Origin: an uncultured Erysipelotrichaceae bacterium | GTDB lineage: Bacteria > Bacillota_I > Bacilli_A > Erysipelotrichales > Erysipelotrichaceae | Reading direction: 5' to 3' | DNA: 52,330 nt | Assembly: GCA_902778375.1 (NCBI GenBank) | Contig: CACYXJ010000028.1 | Span: 9,355-61,684 of the forward strand | In this document: piece after piece, positions 43,586-52,226 of the stretch | Numbering within the stretch: the stretch's first letter is position 1 | Layout of the letters: each line of letters opens with the position of its first letter | The notes under the pieces: model-generated | Database searches by the model: none | The model's input: the letters and a program-made list of their open reading frames with translations, nothing else | Told to the model about the DNA's origin: nothing | Made by a program: the position numbers and the translations under genes

Positions 43586-43693
43586 GATAAAAACGTCCCT
43601 TCTTTCAGAAATACTTCTTATATCTTTATGATAACCAAGAAAAGGCAAATTGTCCTGCTATTATGTGTTTTCTTTATGTTGAAGCAGGCAAAA

Positions 43694-43705
43694 TATGCTA
43701 GCATA
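43694..43705. promoter_or_regulatory. Palindrome at the pyrophosphatase promoter
   Basis: TATGCTAGCATA is a perfect 12-bp palindrome just before the probable -10 of the next gene (TTGAAG at about 43679 as -35). It may be an operator. Confidence 0.4.
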
Positions 43706-43741
43706 AAATTAGTTTCGAATTTCTAAGGGGAGAAAATAATT

Positions 43742-45862
43742 ATGCTTTACTGGTTCTGTATTCTGGCCATTTCCATCATTACAATGGCCTATGTTTTCTA
43801 CAACTACGGCGCCATCAAAAAAATGGATGAAGGCACGGAAGAAATGAAGGAACTTTCGGGTATCATCCGCAGCGGAGCCGACACATTCATGAAAACGGAA
43901 TTCAAATACGTTCTCATCGTTGTCGCGGTGCTGGCTGTCATCTTCACCACCCTGGTGGAAGTGACCAGCGGTATCACGCTGCTGATCGGCGCTGCCATGA
44001 GCAGTACCGTGTGCATTCTCGGCATGCGCAGTGCGACATACGCCAATGTCCGCACCACCAACCGGGCTAAGGAAACACTCTCGATCGGTGAGACTGTCAA
44101 GGTCGCCCTGCTGGGCGGTTCCATCAGCGGCCTGTCGGTACAGGCTATGGGACTGATGGGTCTGATTCTGATCCTGATTATCTGGAATGGTATCAGTGCC
44201 GATGCCACAAGCCAGGGTCTTCTGACCGGTCTGCCATGCAATCCGACGATTACCCGCATCACGACATATTCGCTTGGCTGTTCCATCGTCGCCATGTTCA
44301 ACCGTGTCGCCGGCGGCAACTATACAAAGGCGGCGGATATCTCGGCTGATATCCTCGGCAAGATCCGCCATGACCTGCCGGAAGATGACAGCCGCGTCCC
44401 CAACACGATCGCTGACTTCATCGGCGACAACGTCAACGATATCGCCGGCAACTGCTCCGACCTTCTGGAAAGCTTTGTCGCCACTATATCCGCAACATTG
44501 ATGATTGCGGTAACAGTCTTCAACAATGCCGAAGGAGCTTTCGCGGCTGATACATTCAACGCCACGATCATGTTCCCGCTGATCATGGCCGGCGCGGGTT
44601 TGTTGTCCTGTCTGATCGGACTGTTCATGGCGAATATGAGAAAGATGTCGGATGATCCTTCCCGCGAGCTGAATCTTGCGACATGGTTCTCGGCCGGCAT
44701 TACGCTTCTGCTGTGCCTGGTTGCCAGTTTCTTCGTCTTCAGCAAGGTTCCGCTGTATGATTCCTTCAAATTCGGCTGGATCTCGCCATGGATCTCATCA
44801 GTCCTCGGCATTATCAGCGGTATAGCCATCGGTTCCATTACCGAGTATTACACAAGCACGGACTTCAAGCCGACCAGAGGCCTTGCCAATATTGCCCACG
44901 AAGGTGAAGCATTCGTTGTTACCAAAGGCGATGCCATCGGCTCCAGATCCTGTCTGGCACCGATCGTCGTCATCGGTATCGCGCTGTTCGTTTCCGGCCG
45001 CCTCTGCGGAACGTACGGAATCGCTGTTTCCGCTCTCGGCATGCTGTCGTTTGTCGGCGCGACTGTTTCCATCGACGCCTTCGGTCCGATTGCCGACAAT
45101 GCCGGTGGTATTGCTGAATCCTGCCACCTGGATGAAAAGATCCGCGCCATCACGGACAGACTGGACGCTGTCGGCAACACGACTGCCGCCATCGGCAAAG
45201 GCTTCGCCATCGGTTCTGCCGCGTTTGCGACCGTGTCCCTGATCGTCGCCTATGTATCCAACTACACAAGTGTCGGGTCCGAACCGGTTCTGAATATCGC
45301 TTCCTATATCGTCATCGCCGGTTCCATTATCGGCGGTGCGATGGTCGAATACTTCAGCGCCCTGCTGACGGACAACACCATCGACGCTGCCAAGCTGATG
45401 GCTGACGAAGGCGACCGCCAGCTCTCCGAGCCGGGCATCCTGGAAGGCACGAAGAAGCCTGACTACAACCGCATGATCGAAATGGCCGCCAACACAGCCA
45501 TCCGCAAGATGCTGATTCCCTCAGTTCTGGCACTGTTCATCCCGGTTCTCGGCGGCTTCCTGTTCGGTGTCGAATTCGTCGGCGGCATGCTGATCGGCGC
45601 GACGATCTGCGCGATCCCGCGTGCGATTTTCATGGGCAACTCGGGCGGTGCCTTCGACAATGCCAAGAAGTATATCGAAAGCGGCGCGATTGCCGGCAGC
45701 GAAAAAGGTTCTCCTGCCCATAAGGCTGCCGTCACCGGCGATACCGTCGGCGATACGAGAAAAGACGTTGTCGGTGTTGCCCTGGATATCTTCATCAAGA
45801 CGATGTCCACAGTCGCAAACTCGATGGCAACCGTATTCATGCATATCAGAGTCTTCAAGTAA
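43742..45862 (+). CDS. hppA: Membrane-bound ion-pumping pyrophosphatase, divergent
   Basis: A 706-residue multi-helix protein of the H+/Na+-pumping pyrophosphatase family. Family segments include ADNAGGIAESC, LDAVGNTTAAIGKGFAIGSA, DNAKKYIE and GDTVGDTRKD. Ala and Gly in GNTTAAIGKG are the residues of the K+-dependent type. The signature usually read as D-x7-K-x-E is D199-x7-K207-x-R209 here, so Arg replaces the last Glu. The following segment GDNVNDIAGNCSDLLESF also differs from the usual GDNVGD. It may pump ions on PPi hydrolysis, but activity is uncertain. Confidence 0.88.
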   Translation: MLYWFCILAISIITMAYVFYNYGAIKKMDEGTEEMKELSGIIRSGADTFMKTEFKYVLIVVAVLAVIFTTLVEVTSGITLLIGAAMSSTVCILGMRSATYANVRTTNRAKETLSIGETVKVALLGGSISGLSVQAMGLMGLILILIIWNGISADATSQGLLTGLPCNPTITRITTYSLGCSIVAMFNRVAGGNYTKAADISADILGKIRHDLPEDDSRVPNTIADFIGDNVNDIAGNCSDLLESFVATISATLMIAVTVFNNAEGAFAADTFNATIMFPLIMAGAGLLSCLIGLFMANMRKMSDDPSRELNLATWFSAGITLLLCLVASFFVFSKVPLYDSFKFGWISPWISSVLGIISGIAIGSITEYYTSTDFKPTRGLANIAHEGEAFVVTKGDAIGSRSCLAPIVVIGIALFVSGRLCGTYGIAVSALGMLSFVGATVSIDAFGPIADNAGGIAESCHLDEKIRAITDRLDAVGNTTAAIGKGFAIGSAAFATVSLIVAYVSNYTSVGSEPVLNIASYIVIAGSIIGGAMVEYFSALLTDNTIDAAKLMADEGDRQLSEPGILEGTKKPDYNRMIEMAANTAIRKMLIPSVLALFIPVLGGFLFGVEFVGGMLIGATICAIPRAIFMGNSGGAFDNAKKYIESGAIAGSEKGSPAHKAAVTGDTVGDTRKDVVGVALDIFIKTMSTVANSMATVFMHIRVFK

Positions 45863-45878
45863 TCAGAAGAACAGACAA

Positions 45879-45908
45879 ACGGCCTGCAGAACACTGCAGG
45901 CCGTTTTT
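45879..45908. terminator. Bidirectional terminator between hppA and the MATE gene
   Basis: ACGGCCTGCAG and CTGCAGGCCGT form a perfect 11-bp stem around ACA-rich loop, with T5. Confidence 0.92.
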
Positions 45909-45934
45909 GTATGCTTTATCTGTTTTGAACGATA

Positions 45935-47293
45935 TCAGATCATCAGCTGTGTCCATTCGCCTTTGCGGAAGCGCAGGGACAGGAAGATAAAGCGGGAGAT
46001 CTGATCGGAAAGAATACCGATCCAGATACCGGCAAGACCGAGGTGGAAGACGCTTGTCAGTCCCCAGGTAACCAGGGTTCTGATGATCGTGACACTGATC
46101 AGGGAAGCGAACAGTGTGAACTTGACGTCGCCGGCACCGCGCAGGCAGCCGCCGAAGATGATCTGGGAGATCTGGAAGACGACGATGACGATGATGAAGT
46201 CACAGATCATGACACCCATATCCAGGACTTCCGGATCGCTGAAGAACAATCCGAAGAGGTCTCTGCCGAAGAAGAACAATATCATTGCCAGGATCAGTGA
46301 GATGGCCAGGCCTGTGCGCTGGCAGAGGCTGCCGTAGGCTTTTGCCTTGTCGGGATTCCTTTCACCCAGTGATCTGCCGATCAGGGCAACTGCCGCGACC
46401 TGCATGCCGTCGCCGAACGAGAAGCCCAGCGACAGGAAGTTCATGCCGACGTTATGTGCCGCGAAGGCATCGGTTCCCAGTCTTGCGGCGATCATGGCGG
46501 TGGTAACGAAACCGACACGCATGGCAATGTTTTCCACCAGCATGTTGCTGCCGAGCCGGTAGATGCTTTCCAGGGCAGTACCAAGCGGCCTGATCTTGTT
46601 TTCGAGAATGTATGGAATGGATACATAACTGTTCTTGTTGAACAGTGAACGCAGACTCATGACGAAGGCGGCAACTGTGCCGAGCACTGTCGCGACCGCG
46701 GCACCGAACAGTTCCCAGCGGGGGAATCCGAAGTGACCGCCGATCAGCAGATAGTTGAACAGCATGTTGACGATCGACGACGTGATGTTGGTGGTCATCG
46801 CGATTTTGGTGTTGCCGGAACCGCGCTGGGCGGCGTTGATGACCAGCGACATGACATTGAAGAACATGCAGCCCTGAATGACATTGAAGTACGTGACAGC
46901 CGGACCATGGGTATCGGGATTGGAACCGCTGATGGAAATGATCTGGTTGGAGAAGGCGACCGACAGTACCGACAGCACCAGACAGGCGATGACGGTAAAC
47001 ACGATTGCTGTCACCAGGATTTCGTTGGCGTTTTTCCTGTCATCCTGACCGCGTCTTCTGGCAATCAGCGCCGATACGGAAACGTTGCAGGCGAAGAATA
47101 CCGCCAGGGTAATGAATTTCGGCTGGGTTGTCAGGCCGACAGCCGCAACAGCATAGGTTCCCAGCGACGATACCATCATGGTATCGATCATTCCGGCCAG
47201 TGAAACAAAGAAGCTTTCCAGTACAGCCGGCCAGGCCATCCTGAGAGTCTCCAGAAACAGAGACTTTTTGTCAAATGTATTTGATGTGCTCAT
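45935..47293 (-). CDS. MATE-family efflux transporter
   Basis: A 452-residue membrane protein with about twelve helices in two similar halves (AWPAVLESFFVSLAGMIDTMMVSSLG near the start; FGDGMQVAAVALIGRSLGERNPDKAKAYG in the second half). It probably exports drugs or metabolites by ion exchange. It lies 58 bases after the AlkD-like gene on the same strand. Confidence 0.93.
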   Translation of the reverse strand: MSTSNTFDKKSLFLETLRMAWPAVLESFFVSLAGMIDTMMVSSLGTYAVAAVGLTTQPKFITLAVFFACNVSVSALIARRRGQDDRKNANEILVTAIVFTVIACLVLSVLSVAFSNQIISISGSNPDTHGPAVTYFNVIQGCMFFNVMSLVINAAQRGSGNTKIAMTTNITSSIVNMLFNYLLIGGHFGFPRWELFGAAVATVLGTVAAFVMSLRSLFNKNSYVSIPYILENKIRPLGTALESIYRLGSNMLVENIAMRVGFVTTAMIAARLGTDAFAAHNVGMNFLSLGFSFGDGMQVAAVALIGRSLGERNPDKAKAYGSLCQRTGLAISLILAMILFFFGRDLFGLFFSDPEVLDMGVMICDFIIVIVVFQISQIIFGGCLRGAGDVKFTLFASLISVTIIRTLVTWGLTSVFHLGLAGIWIGILSDQISRFIFLSLRFRKGEWTQLMI

Positions 47294-47351
47294 AGTTTGC
47301 CTCGTGTCAAAATTATAACATTTATCACTGCGTATGACGCTTAAATAGCCC

Positions 47352-48026
47352 TTATCGCAGAGTTTTCAGATAATCTTTCGTTTCCTGGGGAATCCGGTAG
47401 CTTTCCACTGCCTTGCGGATCGTCATGCGGTGCACAAACGGATTCAGAAGACCGTTCTGCAGATAGACGATGACGTCGTCATAGTGATTGATCATAGCAG
47501 TCGCCAGATACCAGGCAATCATCATGTTGATATAGTATTCCTCGCCCTGTACCGACACCGCCATCCGCAGATGTTCCCGGTCATAGGCTTCACCCAGGTA
47601 ATAGGCCATCAGAAAACCGATTGCCAGACGTACCGTATAGACATGTTCCGAGCTGATCCACTTCTGAATATACGGAAACAGTTCGCCGGTATGCTTCTTC
47701 AGGATTGGATTGCGGATCACGTCGCAGCTGGCCCAGCATCTGACTTCCGGCAGGATCTCCTCCAGTTTCCGCATATAAGTCTCAAAGTCCTTCTCCCAGG
47801 ACAGTAAAAAAATATGCAGGTTGAGTTCTTCATAATACGTATGGGGCAGCTCCTTCAGGAAGGCTTCGGCAGTTTCTGTGCCGCGGTATTCCCTGGCCAG
47901 ACTGCGCAGCACCGGAGTCCTGACCCCGACGATGGTCTTTTTGTCCACGCCCGGCATCAGCGGCAGGGAAAAGGCACGGTAATCAGGGTCTGAATTCGCC
48001 AGAATTTTCTCAGTGAGTTCGTTCAT
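47352..48026 (-). CDS. DNA alkylation repair-like protein (AlkD/HEAT-repeat)
   Basis: A 224-residue all-helical protein with the AlkD pattern (GVRTPVLRSLAREYRG; CWASCDVIRNPILKKH; TVRLAIGFLMAYYL; MIAWYLATAMINHYDDVIVYLQN). The family holds DNA glycosylases that remove alkylated bases, as well as members without known activity. It shares a divergent promoter region with the membrane-SseB gene. Confidence 0.87.
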   Translation of the reverse strand: MNELTEKILANSDPDYRAFSLPLMPGVDKKTIVGVRTPVLRSLAREYRGTETAEAFLKELPHTYYEELNLHIFLLSWEKDFETYMRKLEEILPEVRCWASCDVIRNPILKKHTGELFPYIQKWISSEHVYTVRLAIGFLMAYYLGEAYDREHLRMAVSVQGEEYYINMMIAWYLATAMINHYDDVIVYLQNGLLNPFVHRMTIRKAVESYRIPQETKDYLKTLR

Positions 48027-48054
48027 AAATCCATCTTAACATAAGCGAAAAGTA

Positions 48055-48060
48055 TATAAT
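48055..48060 (+). promoter_or_regulatory. -10 box close to the membrane-SseB start
   Basis: TATAAT ends ten bases before the ATG at 48071 and one base before a TTG at 48062. The mRNA would have almost no leader and no ribosome site. Confidence 0.5.
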
Positions 48061-48070
48061 ATTGAGTAAT

Positions 48071-49285
48071 ATGGCAAAGAAAATCACAGGTACGGTCATG
48101 GCGGCAGTCGGGGTTGTTTTTTCACTGCTTTCATCGGCCATGATGACAATGTTTATCGTGCAGTGCTTCAAAGGCGGACCGGATGCGGGCATTTTCGCGA
48201 TCCTTGCGGCTTCCATGGCGGCACTGGATCTGACCGGTTTCTATATGGTGCATACTGCCAACACGCTCTATGACGAAGCGGAAGGCTATAAGAACAACAG
48301 CGTCCGGCTCAGCCGCTGGGTGAAGAATCTCCTGTTCGCCTGTCTGATTATTGTTTTTCTAATGCTGATGACCCTCACCAGTATCGACAAACGGGAATGG
48401 ATCGAACAGAATCCCTGGGTTCTGACAGTCATGCTGTTCGCAGTATGCGGGGCTTCGGTGATCTACCTGAACCGCTTCGGCAAATATGCGGCCAGACGGC
48501 GGCGTATCCGCAGCCTGAAATACGCTGCTTCCTCCTGCCATAACCGCCGGTTTCATTTCACCGTATACAAAACGGAGAACGGAATCTGCAGTGGCTATGT
48601 GCAGGGAAAGATCATGACGGGAGACAAGGTATATGTGCTTCTGCCTGGATCGGACAAGGCGGTATTGGCCAGGGTTCAGAAGATCATTGCCGGCGATAAG
48701 GAAACAGAAAGTGCCGCTGAATGCCATGTGTCGGTGACTCTTGAATGTTCTGTCAATATCGTTCCGTTTACTGTCATCTCGACCCAATATCCCGGCCACA
48801 GCATCGAAAACATGATCACTTCTGAAAATCCCCGTGTTTCGGGAATCATATCAGTCTACAACGACCATTATGCCGAAGATGAATACATCGGCATTCTGAA
48901 TTACGATATCTGCCACGGTTATTATCTGGTTCCGGCCAGGGACACCAATGGCGGAACAGGGGATATGATGTATCCGCTGAAGGATCAGACATCGGTATCG
49001 TTCCTTTCCGTCAATACGGTGGCAAGACCTGATCTTGCATGCCTGCCGGTGTTTACCGACTGGGATGCCCTGGGCCGCTATGGTTATGTCATAGAAGATC
49101 CGGCCAGTACGGTCCTGGTCATGGAGTTTGAAAAATGCCGGCAGCTGATGCAGACCGGATATACCGGCATTGTGATCAATCCTTTCGGACCGCGGCCTTT
49201 CTATCTGGGCAGTGACTATATCAGGTCATTGACAGAACTCGAGGAGTATCAGAAAGAATTCATGAAAGAAGAGGACAGCGAATGA
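48071..49285 (+). CDS. Membrane protein with C-terminal SseB-like domain
   Basis: A 404-residue protein. Residues 1-150 hold about four membrane helices. A middle part (about 170-270) is soluble and not recognised. Residues about 310-395 resemble the SseB N-terminal fold (VSFLSVNTVARPDLACLPVFTDWDALGRYGY; TGIVINPFGPRPFYLG). The role of SseB domains in Bacillota is not settled. The gene overlaps the next one by 4 bases (ATGA). No ribosome site precedes it. Confidence 0.75.
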   Translation: MAKKITGTVMAAVGVVFSLLSSAMMTMFIVQCFKGGPDAGIFAILAASMAALDLTGFYMVHTANTLYDEAEGYKNNSVRLSRWVKNLLFACLIIVFLMLMTLTSIDKREWIEQNPWVLTVMLFAVCGASVIYLNRFGKYAARRRRIRSLKYAASSCHNRRFHFTVYKTENGICSGYVQGKIMTGDKVYVLLPGSDKAVLARVQKIIAGDKETESAAECHVSVTLECSVNIVPFTVISTQYPGHSIENMITSENPRVSGIISVYNDHYAEDEYIGILNYDICHGYYLVPARDTNGGTGDMMYPLKDQTSVSFLSVNTVARPDLACLPVFTDWDALGRYGYVIEDPASTVLVMEFEKCRQLMQTGYTGIVINPFGPRPFYLGSDYIRSLTELEEYQKEFMKEEDSE

Positions 49286-50586
49286 AAACGGAGAAAACAC
49301 CACGGAAATATGCATTGACCGGCGCCCTGATACTGAACGGTCATGAGGATATGGAAGCCGTTGCCGGAAAAGCAATCCTGATCAGCGGTGACACGATCGA
49401 AGACATCGTAAACGAAAACGAAACCGGTGACGGCTATGAGAAGATCGATCTGAACGGCAGATATGTCATGCCCGGTCTGATCAACATGCACGTCCATCTT
49501 GCCGGCAACGGCAAACCGCAGAAGAAACAGCGCGACAACGAGAAACTTGTCAATCTGATTTTCTCGGTGCCATTCGGAGCAACTGCTGCCCATTATCTGG
49601 TTTCCAGCTACGCCGGATATGAACTGCTCAGCGGTGTCACGACGGTACGTACGGTTGGCGGTCTCAGGGATCTGGATACCCGTGTGCGCGATGAAATCAA
49701 TTCCGGCAGCCGTGTCGGTCCCCGCATCCTTGCCGCAAACGAAGGTATTACCGTGCCGCAAGGTCATATGGCAGGTTCGGTGGCAATTGCCGCAAACAAT
49801 ATTGATGAAGCGGTACAGATGGTCAGAAGCAGGGCGGCCCAGAAGGTCGACCTGGTCAAGATCATGATCACCGGCGGTGTCATGGACGCCAAAGAGAAGG
49901 GTGTGCCGGGAGAAATGAAAATGGATCCGGCAATGATCAAGGCTGTGTGCGATGAAGCACATAAACTCGGTTTCAAAGTGGCGGCGCACGTCGAATCGCC
50001 GCAGGGAGTCAAGGCGGCACTGGAAAACGGCGTGGATTCCATCGAACACGGCGCCAAAATGGATGACGACATGATCAGACTGTTCAAGGAAACAGGTGCC
50101 TTCCTGATCACGACGCTGTCTCCGGCGCTTCCTTATGCGCTGTTCGACCGCAGTGTGTCCAATGCTTCGGAAGTGGAACAGTATAACGGCAAGGTGGTTT
50201 TTGACGGTATTATCGAATGCTCGAAACAGGCACTGGCAAACGGCATCCCGGTGGGTCTGGGCAATGATGTCGGCTGCCCGTGGGTTTCCCAGTATGACTT
50301 CTGGCGCGAGCTTGTCTACTTCCATAAATATGTCGGTGTTTCCAATGCATTCGCGCTCTATACCGCGACACTTGGCAATGCCCGTCTGGCGGGAATCGGA
50401 AATATCACCGGATCCATCGATGCCGGCAAGAAAGCGGAACTGATCGTGACGGAAAACAACCCGCTGGAAGATCTGAATGCCCTGAGAAATATCTCGATGG
50501 TCATCAAGGATGGCAATGTGATCCGCGACCCGGAAGTAAAACGGAAAAAGATCGTGGATCAGGAACTGGACAAGTTCACAAAATGA
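49282..50586 (+). CDS. Amidohydrolase (imidazolonepropionase/prolidase-like)
   Basis: A 434-residue metal hydrolase of the amidohydrolase superfamily. Metal ligands are visible in MHVHLAG near residue 73, the Lys in KIMITGGVMD near residue 195, HVES near residue 236 and EHGA near residue 256; a late Asp lies in GLGNDVG. It may hydrolyse cyclic amides, dipeptides or similar compounds; the substrate is open. It is coupled to the membrane-SseB gene. Confidence 0.9.
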   Translation: MKTEKTPRKYALTGALILNGHEDMEAVAGKAILISGDTIEDIVNENETGDGYEKIDLNGRYVMPGLINMHVHLAGNGKPQKKQRDNEKLVNLIFSVPFGATAAHYLVSSYAGYELLSGVTTVRTVGGLRDLDTRVRDEINSGSRVGPRILAANEGITVPQGHMAGSVAIAANNIDEAVQMVRSRAAQKVDLVKIMITGGVMDAKEKGVPGEMKMDPAMIKAVCDEAHKLGFKVAAHVESPQGVKAALENGVDSIEHGAKMDDDMIRLFKETGAFLITTLSPALPYALFDRSVSNASEVEQYNGKVVFDGIIECSKQALANGIPVGLGNDVGCPWVSQYDFWRELVYFHKYVGVSNAFALYTATLGNARLAGIGNITGSIDAGKKAELIVTENNPLEDLNALRNISMVIKDGNVIRDPEVKRKKIVDQELDKFTK

Positions 50587-50590
50587 AAAA

Positions 50591-50628
50591 ACTTTCATAA
50601 AAAGAAAATCTTTTCACATAAACTGAAA
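50591..50628 (+). promoter_or_regulatory. Shared regulatory element upstream of gdhA
   Basis: A 38-nt element starting ACTTTCATAA and ending ACTGAAA, matching 27295-27332 at 29 of 38 bases without gaps. TTTTCA at 50611-50616, within the second dyad, is the likely -35, so a bound protein would block or contact polymerase. Confidence 0.55.
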
Positions 50629-50639
50629 TGCTTTATAAT
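50611..50639 (+). promoter_or_regulatory. Promoter of gdhA
   Basis: TTTTCA (50611-50616) and TATAAT (50634-50639) are 17 bases apart. The leader before gdhA is about 185 bases long. Confidence 0.7.
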
Positions 50640-50657
50640 TAACCCGTGTTTTTTTAC

Positions 50658-50763
50658 AAGGAGGCTTTCATGTTTGCTGGAAAGACAGGACGAAAAGAAT
50701 ACAGACAGCAGTCAGCGATTCTTTACCGACCGTCTCTCTGACAACATACGGAAGCCTTTTTTT
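50658..50763 (+). promoter_or_regulatory. Possible attenuator in the gdhA leader
   Basis: AAGGAGGCTTTC (50658-50669) can pair with GGAAGCCTTTTT (50750-50761), mostly A-U/G-C with three G-U pairs; a T7 run follows. The loop encloses the leader ORF. Inner stems AAAGAAT/ATTCTTT and GTCAG/CTGAC are mutually competing. Confidence 0.4.
50670..50741 (+). CDS. Leader ORF upstream of gdhA, 23 codons
   Basis: AGGAGG at 50659-50664 stands five bases before the ATG, an ideal ribosome site. The peptide is MFAGKTGRKEYRQQ, then SAILYRPSL, rich in basic residues and Gln. Its ribosome site can pair with bases before the T7 run at 50757-50763, so translation may alter termination. It is probably a regulatory leader peptide. 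Confidence 0.5.
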   Translation: MFAGKTGRKEYRQQSAILYRPSL

Positions 50764-50830
50764 GAGGAATCAGCCGTTTCTCAGCAAAGCAGTGAAATGA
50801 ATCAGGTAAAACGTATTGGAGGAAAAGAGA

Positions 50831-52177
50831 ATGAACGAGTATGTACAGAGAGTCATCGAAGAAACAAAGAAAAAGAATCCGACTGAGCCGGAATTTCTGC
50901 AGACAGTCGAAGAAGTTCTGACATCCATCGAACCGGTCATCGAAAAGCATCCGGAATACGAGGAAGCAGCTCTGCTGGAAAGACTTGTGGAACCGGAACG
51001 TACAGTTGAATTCCGTGTCGCCTGGGTCGACGATGCCGGCAAGGCGCATGTCAACCGCGGTTACCGTATCCAGTTCAACGGCGCGATCGGACCATACAAA
51101 GGCGGTCTGCGTTTCCATCCGACAGTCAACCTGTCGATCCTGAAGTTCCTTGGCTTCGAACAGATCTTCAAGAACAGTCTGACAACACTGCCGATCGGCG
51201 GCGGCAAGGGCGGTTCCGATTTCGATCCTCACGGAAAATCCGACGCGGAAATCATGCGTTTCTGCCAGGCCTTCATGACCGAACTGCAGAGACATATCGG
51301 ACCTTCCACTGACGTACCGGCCGGTGACATCGGTGTCGGCGGCAGGGAAATCGGCTTCCTGTTCGGCCAGTACAGAAGAATCAGAGACGCATTCGACAAC
51401 GGCGTTCTGACCGGCAAAGGTCTCACATACGGCGGTTCCCTGATCCGTCCGGAAGCGACCGGCTTCGGTATCCTGTACTATGCCCGGGAAGTATTCGCCC
51501 ATGAAAACGACACGATCAAAGGCAAGACATTCGCAATCTCCGGCTACGGCAACGTTGCCTGGGGCGCAGCCACGAAGATCGCCGAACTCGGCGGCAAGGT
51601 CGTTACCATCTCCGGCCACAACGGCTATGTCTATGATCCGGAAGGAATCACGACAAAGGAAAAGCTCGACTATCTGCTGGAAATGAGATCTTCCCGTCAT
51701 GCCAATGTCAAGATGTATGCAGACAAGTTCGGCTGTGAATTCCACGAAGGCAAAAAGCCGTATGAAGTCAAGGCTGACGTCTACATTCCGTGCGCAACCC
51801 AGAATGAGGTCGGCATGGAAGAAGCGAAGATGATCGTCGACGCCGGTGCCAAATATTATTTCGAAGGCGCCAATATGCCGACGACCAACGAAGCCGTGAA
51901 GTTCCTGCAGGACAGCGGTGTCATCGTCTGCCCGGCCAAGGCAGTCAATGCCGGCGGTGTTGCTGTTTCGGCACTGGAAATGTCCCAGAACTCGCAGCGC
52001 TACGGCTGGTCCAGGGAAGAGGTCGACGAAAAACTGCAGGGTATCATGAAGTCCATTCATGACAACTCGGCGGCAGCGGCCGAAGAATACGGTCTCGGCT
52101 ATGACCTGGTCAAGGGTGCCAATATTGCCGGCTTCCAGAAAGTCGCCGACGCTATGATGGCCCAGGGTCTGTTCTGA
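50831..52177 (+). CDS. gdhA: NADP-type glutamate dehydrogenase
   Basis: A 448-residue hexameric-type enzyme. PYKGGLRFHPTVNLS with GGGKGGSDFDP near residue 125 is the active-site region (catalytic Lys), DVPAGDIGVGGREIGF follows, and GYGNVAWGAATKIAELG near 235 is the nucleotide loop. It makes glutamate from 2-oxoglutarate and ammonia. The start at 50831 has GGAGG (GGAGGAAAAGAG) upstream; the frame extends to 50816 without ribosome support. Confidence 0.95.
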   Translation: MNEYVQRVIEETKKKNPTEPEFLQTVEEVLTSIEPVIEKHPEYEEAALLERLVEPERTVEFRVAWVDDAGKAHVNRGYRIQFNGAIGPYKGGLRFHPTVNLSILKFLGFEQIFKNSLTTLPIGGGKGGSDFDPHGKSDAEIMRFCQAFMTELQRHIGPSTDVPAGDIGVGGREIGFLFGQYRRIRDAFDNGVLTGKGLTYGGSLIRPEATGFGILYYAREVFAHENDTIKGKTFAISGYGNVAWGAATKIAELGGKVVTISGHNGYVYDPEGITTKEKLDYLLEMRSSRHANVKMYADKFGCEFHEGKKPYEVKADVYIPCATQNEVGMEEAKMIVDAGAKYYFEGANMPTTNEAVKFLQDSGVIVCPAKAVNAGGVAVSALEMSQNSQRYGWSREEVDEKLQGIMKSIHDNSAAAAEEYGLGYDLVKGANIAGFQKVADAMMAQGLF

Positions 52178-52195
52178 TCATTGAATCTGGAAATG

Positions 52196-52226
52196 AAACC
52201 GGAGGAAAACAATTCTTCCGGTTTTC
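52196..52226 (+). terminator. Terminator of gdhA
   Basis: AAACCGGA-GAA and TTC-TCCGGTTT close a short loop with T4 run. Confidence 0.85.
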
